A stretch of 32,122 nucleotides of DNA from Beroe ovata (taxonomy: Eukaryota > Ctenophora > Nuda > Beroida > Beroidae), in the NCBI GenBank assembly GCA_946803715.1, contig CAMPET010000061.1, positions 24,369 to 56,490 of the forward strand, in the 5' to 3' direction. Both the position numbers and the translations under genes were made by a program. The notes under the pieces are model-generated. The model did no database searches and was not told the origin of the DNA. It saw only the letters and a program-made list of their open reading frames with translations. Every line of letters starts with the position of its first letter. Position 1 is the first letter of the stretch. Below, piece by piece: positions 1 to 11,851 of the stretch.

Positions 1-439
1 TGTGTGTGTGTGTGTGTGCGTGATGTGCAACCTAGCTCTACCACGTTCTTATCACGGTTCACTTAACGTTAATAACGGTTAATTCCACGTTAATTTGAAC
101 ATTTTGGGCATATTTCCACTTCCAGCTCTATACTATAGTCGCCATACATTATTTCTGTTCCCGTTAAATCGACAATTTGGAAATTAGGTGTGAAAGTTGC
201 TGGAATTTAGGGAGAAATCCGGCGATATAGTATATCCGGCCTAAGCGCATACACCGTTTTTTATCAGACCATATTTTATCCAGGCTTTCTCCTTTTTCTC
301 AACAGAGCGTTTCCGGTATATAACCAATCTGACAGCGTTTCCGGTATATAATCAATCTGACGTATATCTGCCCCTTATGAAGGACTGTAGATATACCAGT
401 ATTGCATGATGCAGCCACGAACTGGCAGGAGAGAAGGAG
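1..439. other. Upstream region of the first gene, no gene seen
   Basis: The window opens with a (TG)n run (about 1-18). I see no coding exon before 440. The stretch contains a direct repeat at 307-361 with TATATAA-like cores (separate entry), so it probably holds the promoter and 5' UTR of the plus-strand gene beginning at 440. The promoter role is inference. Confidence 0.4.
307..361 (+). repeat. Two-copy 28-bp direct repeat with TATA-like core
   Basis: The unit starting GCGTTTCCGGTATATAA occurs at 307 and again at 335, differing at one base before CAATCTGA. Each copy carries GTATATAA. It lies about 80-130 bp upstream of the proposed first ATG at 440, so it may be core-promoter duplication, but that is only positional inference. 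Confidence 0.7.
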
Positions 440-3400
440 ATGAACTACGGACTAATATTGAAGGTAAGTAAGATCGTGTCCTATTAGGACATCCAAGATA
501 CATTGATAAAATGACTGATCACCATGTCTACCTTAGAAACCACGTCATCTTCCTCTCTCTCCCTCTCAATCCCCCTCATTCCCCTCCCTTCCCCTCTCCC
601 CGTATATGTCTCCTTAATCACTATTAATTCACTATTGCAACCCCATTTTCCTCGCTATTATAAAACCCCACTCACCCTCTCTCTCTCTCCGTATAAACAG
701 ACTGAGAAGACAAAGGTGTCTCCACCGTTATTCCTAAACACCTCTGCCGCGGCGGGGGCCGGTGCCGGACTGCGGAATCGGCGCTACTCATCCCGATACT
801 CCACGAGCTCGTCGCTCGACTCGGGTCTGGACCTCGGCCCGGACGACTCGGTGTTGGATGTGGGCCAAGACTCAGGACTAGAGGAGGAGGAGGAGGAAGA
901 GGGGAGAGGAGGATGGACCGGGCACCGGTCAGGGGGTGAGTCATGAGGGTCGTCAAGATAGGATATTTCTGTAGGGAAGTGTCTGAAATATGGGTCTGCT
1001 CAATCAATCATCAGAAAACTGTTCTCTTGGCTTTTGCATGAATTATTACACTATCGGAAATGTAGCTAAAACTCTCCGCGGTGTATCGGATTTTCTCGAT
1101 TGATAACGTCACTTCCACCCAGGGAAATCCTGCTACTATAATAACGGAACACGGAGCAATAGGAAGATGTCATTGTGTGACATTCTGTCCCTGTTAGAGG
1201 AGCAGAGATCATTCAGAGAGGAATTGGATGAGCTACACAAAGACAACTTCAATCTCGACCACATTCTATCTGAGTGGTGAGCAGAATACATAGAACTTGA
1301 GCTCTCGTTGTTCACTGTTTTGCTCCTTCATATATTTGAAAAATGTGATTCTTAGGAGAGGAAGGTGTTACTCCATTCTTTTAGACTTCAGTTAATCCTT
1401 TTCGTTAGATGGATAGTTTAAATTTGGGAGGTCTGAGACCCCAGTCATTGATCTAATAATAGCTCTGATGCCAACTGTTACCAGCCTCATGCAGACCTAC
1501 AATAGCTAACTAGGGTGTAGCTGTTACTGCTGGTAGTATACCGATTGTATAGCACATGAGCTACAGATATTGTATCAGAGTCTAGACTGTGGTACAGTAT
1601 GTAGTACAGTATGTATGTAGTACAGTATGTATGTGTCACACATACATACCTATACACACACATTGTGTGTGTATAGGTACCTTGGCTCTGTTAACACTGG
1701 GATAAAATCCATACAAGATCAACAGTTATGTCATTGTCCAGTGTAAGATCATAGCAACAACTCTACAAGTACATCATATGTAGACACAAAGTTAAGATGG
1801 CAGGAGTCGTATTTGGGTGTGCCTCACATCGACCAGCGCGTGGCTGGGATTGGGGTGCGCCGTGAACCATATCGGTCCCAATAGCCGTTCTATGACCTAC
1901 ACAGTTCAAATCATGCGTAACGTATCTACTTTTACTTCACTTTTCAGTGCTGTTAGAGTCGAGAATTTCAGCAGGAAGTTGCTGTCTGTGGAATGTGAAC
2001 TATCCGGTTTGAGGGATGAAAACTCAGCGGAGAATGATGTAAGTCTAGCTTATACTTTCCGGGCAGCAGTATGGAATAATGTTGTGTCTGGGAGTCAGCA
2101 TATCGTGTTGTATGTGGCTACAGTACTATTGTACCGTGCAACTCTATGTGGTAACTACACAGCAATTATTGGTTCAAAGTACCAAATCATGATATGATGA
2201 CAGATTACAATGTGTAGCAGCTATACAAAGGGAAATAGGTAATTTAAAAACTCTCCAATAGACACTCTGCAACAAGAACGTGCGCGCGCCACGTACCCTT
2301 GACCAACACACACACAACTCCGCATGCATTACACATGGGCTGTGCACGACGCATATAATTGAATTCTAACGACTTCTCGTGTTCCAATAGCCGCGGGTCC
2401 GTCATGTTTTCGTCATTTGAACTCTTCCCGGAGAGAAATTTGTCCGTCACAACATTCACATAGGACATGTCGCGGGAAATATACGGTAATTATAGCGGCA
2501 CAACTATGTGTACTATAATACAGCGTACTAGCAGCGCTCTCACTGACATATTATATAGAGCAGTTCTGGGGCTTCCTCCGGATTTTATACTTCTAGGCTG
2601 AACCTATGATGAGGGAGGGAGGGATTTTAACAGGTGCTTTGCAAAGCTTTCTCCTGCTGCTGTACACAGAATATTTATGCGTTAGTGTCAAATTATGTGT
2701 GTTGTTGTTATGTGTATGCTGTGTTGCCCGAGTTATATTTTACACAGACACATTTAGACAAATCATAGAGTTGAAGCTAGCTGATTTCCTGAAAATGCTT
2801 TTGATCCCATGGTATGAAAATTGCTTCAATCCAAACCCCCCTTACAGCTTACTCCCCAAAATAGTACAATGAGACGTTTCAGACGCAGGTTGGACAAACC
2901 AGGTTACCGAATAGTTTTGGTATCGTGAAAACCTTCAAAATAAAGTTACAACCTTCACCCTTACCTCAACCAAAGCTTGCAGTTCAGGAATCTGATTATC
3001 CCACACTCGACGGTAAGTTGAACTATGTGTGCTATTGTCGCCTCTTTTGCCACATTTTCGATAGTTTATGAAAATTAGAATTAAGATAACTCATTGCAAT
3101 TGTGAATTTCTCTAGCTGGCACGAATTTTTGTCCTAAACTGACGGAGACGTGTCAATCGCGAACACACCTACTTCCTAAGTTCATAGCTGTAGATAGTAC
3201 CGGTTTACAACAAAGAGGATTCCCTATCATTAACTAATTTCACGCGGCGTTAATTATAGTGCCATTCAGTGTAGTATGCGTGTGTGTGCGAGTGTGGACA
3301 ATGCGTCCACGCTTCCTTGATTTTTGTATGCATCTGGCCGGGTGCAATATTGTTTTGTTGTGCAATTGCAAAAGGAACAATAGATTTTTTGGTACCTTAC

Positions 3401-5268
3401 TCCGATATTCGTAAATTTGTGGCTGTTATTTTGTCTAGCATTGACTATATGATAATTTACCACAGGAATTATAGATGCTGAGATAGACATGTTGAGCGAC
3501 CTGGACGACGAAGATGACACCACTGAACTCACAACACCACTGACACCCGCCACACCAGCTACAGTGACACCAGCTACAGTGACACCAGTTCAAATGACAC
3601 CAGAGTTCAAAACACCAAGTTCGACGTTCACATTCAAGTACAAGCCGACAAACACACCCTCTCCAAAATCATCGTTCAAATTCTCATACAAACCGGTCAC
3701 TTCTCACACAAACAGCCCTGTCCTCGAAAAGAAATCTGCCCACGAAGTTTTCAAGCTCCCGACGCCGGTTTTGAACAGGGGGACTCCATTTGCGTTTACC
3801 ACGAGACAAGAGCTCCAGTCCTCGGCAAATAATCATGACAATCGTCCAGCACCCAGGGTGATAGACGAGTTCGCGTACGAAAAACAGGAAACTTTCTCCC
3901 CTGATTCGTTGCGGAAATCAAACGAACTCGAGATAAGTCTTCTTGGGGAGAAGAACGATCAACAATCAGGGGTGAAAAACGGGGTGGAACCGGCCACAGT
4001 CAATAATAAGGTGAAGTATAACATTAAGATGGTTGGCAATGCGCCAAACACTTCGTCAACTACGGACCGTCAATCGACTCCGATAAAAATAGACTTTGTG
4101 GAGCCAGTGGCGGGGGACGATAATGATTTGTTCGAGAGTACGATAGCGGATAAAGGGGGCGAAGATGAGGGTCTAATGGGAAGTTGGGTAACAGACATGT
4201 TCAAACAGTACCAGAGCATGACGATATCCAAAGTCCAGGGAGAAACGGACGTGCAGGTTGATTCAACGGTGCTAAAGAAAAATGTGAGTTTACTATCATC
4301 ATTGGAGGGTGGTTAACTTAGAAATGAATTCAATGACGTCATAGTAAATAGTTGACTAACAGTCTCTCCTCTTTCAGGAATTAAAAGCCTCTGAAAATCA
4401 TCAACGACCGCCCCTGTTTCAGACCCCTCCAACGGAACCCAAAACCTTCACAACCACCTTCAAAATAAAGCCTCCTTCCCAACCCACCCCTACGACACCT
4501 TCCTTTAAAATCAAGCTGATAAAGCAAGACGAGCAGGCGAAGATAAACGTCAAACTAGCACCTAATCTTGATCACATAAAGCTTCTCAATGATGCAAAGG
4601 TTGACAATGAAACACTGAAGCCCGTAGAGAATCCTATGGCCGTGCTGAAGCTTGAGCCCAGATACCCAGATCTACAGTCCGAGGACACCTTATCGGAGAT
4701 AAGCGAAAGCAAAAGTCTCATCTCGGACGATACAGACGAGGAGGAGGTGGAAAAACGAGTTCATGTGATCACAGAAATGAACAAGTTAGTCCTGCAGGAG
4801 CAAAGAGATGAGGAGAGGGAGGAAGTTGACAAGCTGCTCGATGATCTGCATATCCGTGAGGAGGGCGGGGTGGTTTCGTACGATCTCCCGCAAGTGTCGT
4901 TACAGCCGTCACCGGTGGCGCTGGCAAGACTATCGCTACCCAAGATAAAGATAAAATTCGATGACAACGATAAGCCACTTCGAGATAAGGTTAGTAACTC
5001 ATTTATAGGTCATTTGGATTGCGGAGAAGATTTCGCGATCATATTAGTGATTAGGGCAGAATCCATATTCCATAGTTTTCACATTACTTCATGATTGACA
5101 AAACCATATCTCTTCAATTGCCAGGGCGACCCGGAATGTCCCCCTAGTCCAGCATTCGACCTGCGTATAACAGAGGAGGAGAGGAAGGAAAAGTGGCGGG
5201 AGCGGCCCTTCCGCCGGAGAGCCGCCAGATCATTCTTCTCCAGATTATTCGCATGTTGGCATAATTGA
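440..5268 (+). CDS. Eight-exon gene for a ~735-residue protein with repeated FK[IFY]K motifs
   Basis: Proposed coding exons: 440-463, 701-935, 1123-1276, 1948-2038, 2883-3012, 3466-4283, 4378-4989 and 5125-5268 (stop TGA 5266-5268). All junctions are GT-AG and phases agree, giving 736 codons. Exon 2 is Ser/Gly rich and ends in an acidic run; exons 3-4 encode a charged, probably coiled-coil segment (around LSLLEEQRSFREELDELH). The middle is Thr/Pro rich and low complexity, with short repeated motifs such as VKTFKIK, FTFKYKP, FKFSYKP, TTFKIKP, SFKIKL and KIKIKFDD. A second acidic, helical region (EEEVEKRVHVITEMNKLV) follows, and the C-terminus is basic and aromatic (RRRAARSFFSRLF). No catalytic domain is visible and I do not recognise the family; an intracellular scaffold with linear binding motifs is a guess. 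The exon 6 acceptor could instead lie 9 nt downstream in the same frame. It converges with the SPIN90-like gene. The two largest exons are firm; the first two are least certain. Confidence 0.7.
1647..1679. repeat. Perfect 16-bp palindrome (TG/CA type)
   Basis: Arms 1647-1662 and 1664-1679 are exact reverse complements with a single T between them; each arm is ACCTATACACACACA-like. It sits in the third intron of the first gene, next to short TACAGTATGTATG repeats (about 1590-1640). It is probably simple-sequence DNA rather than a functional RNA. Confidence 0.8.
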
Positions 5269-5747
5269 ATAGGTATAACTGACTATATATATTGTGATCA
5301 TATCGTCATTTTCTAATTCATATTGTGAATACGTCAATATGTGTCAAAAACTCAATGTGAAAGTTTAATTTTGTGTTGGATTTTGTAGCATAATATGATC
5401 AGTATATATGATCAGCATAATATGATCAGTAGTGTTTCACATATGAAAAAGGTTAAACTTGCAGCTGCATCAATATGACGTATCACTCACTTTCCATGAC
5501 CATCTCATCGACTGAACACTAAGCATGCCCTCTGATCCCGTTTGATTGTAAAATCGGTTACTTAAATGAACCCCATTTAAGATTATCCTTTGATTTCTAA
5601 ACATATTTGTTATTTGTTGATTATTTATTGCACTATCCAAATTCGATGATTGAATTTTCAGCTCAAAAACTGTTTTCGTTACTGTCTAGTGCCCAACAAT
5701 TGCTCGAATTCAATCCTCATTCTAATCAATTTATATTCCTCTTTTTA
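5269..5747. other. Intergenic space between convergent genes
   Basis: AT-rich stretch between the stop of the plus-strand gene and the apparent end of the SPIN90-like gene. It has a short repeat of ATAATATGATCAGTA type at about 5390-5430. A possible extra SPIN90 C-terminal exon on the minus strand near 5685-5735 (IRMRIEFEQLL in one frame) was considered but has no good acceptor in the right phase. It should hold both 3' UTRs. Confidence 0.45.
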
Positions 5748-8700
5748 TCAACGCGTTGTCATACATGCAGAAAAAACAAATCCTTGTGTTTCACCCACCT
5801 GACTTCCCTCTGGTCTGTCAATGACATTCCTGTGCAGTACTTCTATCAGAACCTTGACATCATTAGTGAAGAAGAGTTCCGAGGTATCCGGACTACTGAA
5901 TAAGTCTGCAATGATCTTCTTAACGCTATCGACTGAGTGGTCCAGGAAGTATTGCCTCGGATCCTCTGCGGGTGGGGCGTGACTTTCAGCTGGGATTTAT
6001 TATGGCAGGCGTGATATGATATAGTTATTCGGCAGTGTCGGTGTGTTGGTATAATTGTTGACTTACCAGATCTATTGAAGTGTAGCAGAAGTAACTCGGT
6101 AAGGTTAGTTGCACTGGATCTACTCTTTAAAACACTACAGATCTTGTTGCTACGTGCATCTGAGGGGGAAAAGTATAGAATTCTCACAAATCACTATGAT
6201 CGGGTCGTTATCACGGGGAGCACAAAATTTTGGATTCGGGCACATGGCGAAAAGCACCTCAGGCAAGCGAGATAGGGCCAAAACTCTATCGGAAATCGGT
6301 TCAGCGTCCAAAAATACATATGAATCCATGATATTTGCACGAGAATGGCACAAAAATTTTTCTTCGAATTTCTGATCTCAGTTTCGGCAAAACACTCTCA
6401 TATCAAACACTCTCATATCAAACACTCTCATATCAAAACACTCTCATATCAACTGCTAAGGAAACTGCTCTTAACTGCTCTAACTGCTAAAGGAAAATAA
6501 ACAGTAATATTGTAGCGTGTTACCTTGGTAATGAAGGTTGAGTGAGATGAGACACGTGAGAAACAGGGCGGGAACCTTGTTGTCAGGATCGCATGTGATG
6601 TTGTCAGAGTTCTCTATACTGCTCAGGAGGTGGGAGATGAATATGGCGTCCAGCTGATCTGGGAGAGGGGAGGAGTGAGGATATGGAGTGACGATAACCC
6701 ATTCAGTTACTATGGTAACAGTTTTCATGTCGACTTGCACCATGGTACCCAACTTATACCATGTTTATCGACTTACCGTAGTGATTAGCAGGCATGGTGT
6801 TTGGGTAACTCAGGCACGCACAAAAAACGTTACACTGCTCCTCCAGTAATCTCATTGAGTTGCACGTCTGAGATAAGGATTAGGGTCCAGTGGGCCGCAA
6901 TATCACACCAATTTTGGTCCCACTTCTCCAATTGACTTCTATCGGCCGCAAAGAAACGCCACGGATGCACCACTGGAACGCTTCTCCCCATTCTATATAT
7001 ATCATATTTTCACCCCAGTAACCTGTATATCAGAAGCAAGTTGCACGGGTAGTCGGGATGTTAGGAGGATAGAACACACGGGATCAGGCTGGATCAGCAT
7101 GCTTTCCAACATGACCTCCAGTGAGAGTCTCTTCAGTAACACACGCTTCTCCTGGAGCGGCAAATTGTGTGAGTTAGTGTGATAAGATATAGCTGTCTGC
7201 AGCAGGGGAAATGCGGGGAGTATCATGGGGCACGTTTGGGTGTTTTCAGAGGTTGTAATGAGAAGCTGGGCGGGGGTAAGGCAAACTTTGCCCCCCAGAG
7301 TGACAACAAGGATAAATCTCATTAGGTCCATGTCCAGCTTGCTGCCATGGATGATATTGTGAGATGTTACAGGAGAATCACGTGCACAAGGAATTTTCCA
7401 TTACATTGTTGAAAATAGCCAGTAATTCAGTGCTGAGTGCAGTTTATTAAACTTCGGCCCTCACGATTCCTCGAAAAACGCATCTGCAGCGCGATTGTAG
7501 CTTACTTTCAATCAGATTCACATCTCCCGTCATCATTTGCCGAGGAAAATCAATAGAAGGGGTACAAGTGAGTTGATTATTGAGGCTGCGAGCAAAGATT
7601 TCTATTGGCAGAATCAAGTGACATGGACATAATGAGATTCCTCCTCGTTTTCACTCTACTGGCTGGCCCTCCCCCCAGCAGCTGTTGAAGCACAATTCGG
7701 CTACAAGGTGTCGAGTGTTTCAACTACTGTGACCAGATTCAAGCCTTCCCTTCAGTAAATGGTACTGTTTGTGCCTGATTTGTGCACCTTATGGTGCTGT
7801 TAGTGCTAGTGCGTGAAAAGTGCACCCTATGGTTTGAGAATATTTTCCAACTTTCTCCATAGCTAAGTTTCGAGAACATCACATGTACCAGTTGGTAGTA
7901 CTGAACGAGGGTGTAGAGTGGTTCATATTTGAGAGTCTCCAACACGTGGACTACAACACGTGGGTTAGCGTTGTGGAGGAGGGCGAGCAGGTCGGTGAGG
8001 AGAGCACTGATCTCCGAGGTATCATCCTCACAAATCCAACCTGAAAAAATGGGGGAGGGGGGTGAAAATCTTAAAATACCCCTCAGGTAAGGATAAGGTG
8101 GGATTGCAGCAAAAAGGGAAGGGGTCGATATTGGGTCAATCATAATCCATTCTGTCGATATGATCGACCATGTGATCCATGGTGACAGTTGTCCCAGGAA
8201 TTGTGTCTAGTACCTCGCTGTTGTTCGTCATCTGCTACAGTAACAAGATGTTCAAATAGCTGTTCTAACTTGAGAATATCAGGGTCATCACTCCGCACTT
8301 CACACTGCAGAGACAGTGTTAGCAAACTGGGAGAGTATTTATCATTCCGCAAACAGAGGGGGGGGGGGCATCGACATCATTCCGAGTTCCAACCCAATGA
8401 TTAGAGTGAAGAAGCAAGGTGGAATATATAATGGGTAAATTACATACGAGCCATTCTACTGACATACTGACATAGTCATTCAACTGACATATTCAACTGA
8501 CATATTCTACTGACATAGAAGTCATTCTACTGACATTGTCATTCTACTGACATACTGACATAGTCATTCTACTGACATATGCTACTGACATAGAAGTCAT
8601 TCTACTGACATAGGTTGTTATTCTACTGACATACTGACATAGTCATTCAACTGACATATTCTACTGACAGAGAAGTCATTCTACTGACATAGGTTGTTAT

Positions 8701-11700
8701 TCTACTGACATAGGTTGTTATTCTACTGACATATTCTACTGACATGTTCTACTGACATTCTACTGACATATACTGGACAACTGTACCTCACTGCTGAGAC
8801 TAGTGTACAATTCAGAGAGAGGAGACTCCCAATCAGGGTAGTCCGACATCAACTGTTCCAGTACTCCTTGCACTACTTCCTTACTACGGGATATGCAGAG
8901 GTTCATCGGAAATTGTACCTCAAGTTTAATATAGATAATATAATTCCGCAAACTATTTCATTTGAATCTCATGAAATTACCTCGTTTGGTACTTGATTCC
9001 CTTCTTCCTGACAAGCTCAACTAGGTCATAGGATACCTTGCTGAGATCCTTTCCACTCTTAGTCTTTGCACAGCTTTTCACAGCAGTTCCAGCCTCTGAA
9101 CAGAATACAACTTAGTGATCTGCCGAAATAGTTCAATTATTCGAAGTCCAGTGAGCGCCCGATAGTATTTCACCCAAAAAGTCAGAACATTTTTTGAGAA
9201 GGTGTCAAATGAGTGTTTCACCCAAAAAGTCAGAACATTTTTTGAGAAGGTGTAAAATGAGTGTTGATTGATATGAATGATTAGGGAAAAGGAACATGCA
9301 TTTTTGAACGTTTTCTCTAACTAACATGCAGAGCACATTATACCTCTAGTCATGGTTTTCCCACCAATATCTTCCCGTGAACCTTGTTTCCTAGCAACGC
9401 GACATTTCCTGGTCACGTGACATTTCCTAGTCACGTGACACGCACCCGGCCCGCTGCTGTCTCTTTGCAGATGATCACTGATACAGAACTCATCCAACTC
9501 GGAAATGAAATCATCCACCTCACGGTGAAAGGTGATTGTAGTGTTTGCCGGCATGGGATCGCCAATCATTTCAGCATTTCCGGTCAAAGAAATATCCTGA
9601 ATTTGGTTTTCCTTTCCCACACCGGGACTATTTCCTGACGTGCTGTTCCTGGCAGGTCGTCGGTAGGGTGATCTAGATAGCTCTAGCCGGTTCAAATCGC
9701 TCCACTCACTCATTGAACAGTCACACGATCTTGCTGACGGGGCAGAAGTGCTCCTGAAAGCCACTGCTTTGGAAATATTGCCTTGCGATTGATCAGACGC
9801 TCTTGGTGTTTCTGTAATTAATGAGGTATCCTGTGGAGGAAAAGTGGACTCCTGAATAACTTCCACCCTGGGAGTTGAGTCAGATGGAGTGACGTCACTG
9901 TCCACAATAGCCAGATCAGGGCAGTGAACACAGGAGGGCGATGCACAGGTTATCCTCAGATCTGTGGTACTAGTATCCTTGTCTCCATAGAGACCACTCT
10001 GGTTACCATGAGAACCACTTTCAATATCCTCCGGGGATCTTGCCTCATTTTTCCACCCGTGAGGCTTTCCTGATGTTATTGGCGAAGAAGCCACTGTCTC
10101 GAAGTATTTGTCTAGTGGGGTTGGAGGGATACGATGTTTCAGCACCTCCTGGAAGGTACAGTTCGGCTCTCCAATCTTCTCAGCGGAACTGTACAATGTG
10201 TCACATGGCCATGCAGCAGGCGTGAAGTTCTCCTTGTCAGACATGGACATATCTGACATAACCCTTGACACGAGCGATACATCAACCACTTTACCGGTTT
10301 TGAAATCGTACCGTGCTGCTCTGTAACTACGTTGTTCCTTCCGTGGCCGGTATTTCTTGGATGGAGTGAGTCGTCTCCTGATGTCTTTTAGAGGTGTCGA
10401 TTGTTTGATCTGATCCGCTGTGATTTCCGGATGGCAGTATCTTGGAATGGATTTTGGCGGGAAAGGAGTGTTCTTTTTTCCAAGTTGGAAACCATATAAA
10501 AGACTAAAATCTTCAGCTTCAAAGTGAGTGAAATCTTGTGCTGAAAGTTTGCTAAGTGCTTCATGAAGAATGCTCTGTTGCAGTGATGGTGTAAGTTTAT
10601 TGAACAGCTTACTGAAATCAGGATCAGAACAATCGCCCGAGTCACAATCACGAGACTCACAGCTGATGATGTCATCAGCTTTGCTCTCATGATCACGAGC
10701 AGGTATCGGACAAATGACGTCACAAGTAGATATACCTGGAGATTTGGAATCACATGATTTCTGCTGCTCCTGATTCATGACGTCTGGATGTACTTGGTCT
10801 TTGACTTGAGGCGGTGGACTGAAATACCAGGCTTATGATAACTGGAGCTTTGGATATAAGTTGAATACAATTTCCCGCCAAAACTCAAACGATAAACGAT
10901 CAAAGTACAACACAACCAAACGTTCCATGTGAATCTATGAGGATTCGCCTAATGAAATGTGTTATGGGAATTTATTCAGGCTCCATCATGATGACCTGCT
11001 TGGTGACTATACAGTGTATAGTATACACCGTTATAATATGATTGACATTCAACACTCAAACATGACACTCACATACTGTATAGGCAAACAAACACTGAGC
11101 GTGTATATTTCTGAAAACATTTTGAAAACAAACAAGTTAAAGTTGAATATGTGAAGTATCTACCTCTTGTTTGTGACCGCTTTAGTGGACTCTTTCACTT
11201 TAGTGGACTCAGCAGTTGGAGCAGAGTGAACAATCACATCTCCGTTGGAGAGGACGGCAGCGGAACCATTTGTGGCAGCTTTGAGGCACTTGGCCGCAAC
11301 CACGCCCCATTTGCCCGACTCAGATTGGACAGTCCACCACTCCGAGTCATTCTTGACTGTGAGGGGAAATAGTTGGATCGATTCTCGTTCTTCATGCTCA
11401 ATCAGATCGATGATTGAGATTACTACCTCATTGGATATTTTACAGGAACCAGGTTGAAAATCAAACTACAAGACATCTCACCTATAACTGTGACTACTTG
11501 GCCCTTGTGTATCGTCAGCTGGCCCGGCTTAGTACCCTCAAACTCCTGTCCCACTACCATCTTACCACACTTCTCTAACTGATATACACGGGCAGTATAT
11601 CAGTTAAAGTGATATTGATAAAATTGAGTGAGCAGTTTCCGGTAGACCATGGGAGGACAACTGAAACTCACGTTTATTCTCTTGAGATACCCGTTAGCTG

Positions 11701-11851
11701 GCAGGAAGCCAGCTCGTCCATTTATCCTACCCCTGTGCCAGTTGGTGCTTGAACTTGCCTTGGTCACCTCTACAACTTCATTCTTCTTGAAGCTGAGGAC
11801 GTGCTGCTGCTTGCAGTCAAAGTCGTGGAGCGTCCAGTAGAGACCTGACAT
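5748..11851 (-). CDS. NCKIPSD: SPIN90/NCKIPSD-like actin regulator with two SH3 domains
   Basis: Minus-strand coding exons from the start: 11672-11851, 11482-11578, 11164-11356, 9344-10818, 8981-9095, 8787-8883, 8214-8304, 7889-8040, 7023-7151, 6777-6867, 6524-6658, 6067-6159 and the last from 5989. All junctions are GT-AG with matching phases, giving 1,013 codons down to 5799. Residues about 3-59 form an SH3 (LYWTLHDFDC, NWHRGRINGRAGFLPANGYL) and about 66-122 a second SH3 (EFEGTKPGQLTIHKGQ, EWWTVQSESGKWGVV). Residues 157-648 are disordered, with one large exon rich in Ser, Thr and basic patches. Residues about 650-1010 match the SPIN90/Ldb17 leucine-rich domain: DLVELVRKKG, DDEQQRGW, LVQYYQL, LPVQLASDIQ, LLSSIENSD, FFTNDVKVLIEVL. 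SPIN90 family proteins bind and activate Arp2/3 to make linear actin filaments and bind Nck and formins; this is family knowledge. If the donor after 5799 is unused, reading through reaches a stop at 5748-5750, leaving the protein about 50 residues shorter at the C-terminus than vertebrate SPIN90. The vertebrate protein has one SH3. The coding start is the first ATG before SH3-1, eleven bases after a good acceptor. Confidence 0.88.
6389..6451. repeat. Four-copy ~16-bp tandem repeat
   Basis: Unit AACACTCTCATATCA repeats four times, followed by a decaying AACTGCT series to about 6490. It lies in the SPIN90-like intron 6160-6523. Confidence 0.9.
8452..8775. repeat. Minisatellite of TTCTACTGACATA units
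   Basis: About 25 irregular copies of a 10-16 bp motif (ATTCTACTGACAT, with insertions such as AGAAGTC, GGTTGTT and TAGTC) fill most of the SPIN90-like intron 8305-8786, ending next to the donor-side exon boundary at 8787. Higher-order units of the type ACATACTGACATAGTCATTC are visible. No spacer structure of CRISPR type. Confidence 0.92.
9168..9265. repeat. Two-copy 48-bp tandem duplication
   Basis: A block beginning TTTCACCCAAAAAGTCAGAA is repeated with a period of 48 bp (starts near 9168 and 9216); the copies differ by one base (TGTCAAATG versus TGTAAAATG). It lies in the intron 9096-9343 of the SPIN90-like gene. The high identity suggests a recent duplication. Confidence 0.93.

Noticed and set aside
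672-1007. Minus-strand ORF opposite exon 2 of the first gene
   Set aside because: Proline/serine low-complexity shadow of the GC-rich plus-strand exon; no splice context.
1817-2197. 126-residue plus-strand ORF
   Set aside because: Only 1948-2038 is supported as an exon, with acceptor, donor and phase matching its neighbours; the rest is read as intron.
8452-8775. CRISPR-like repeat array
   Set aside because: Units are irregular, contiguous and without unique spacers, and lie in a eukaryotic intron.
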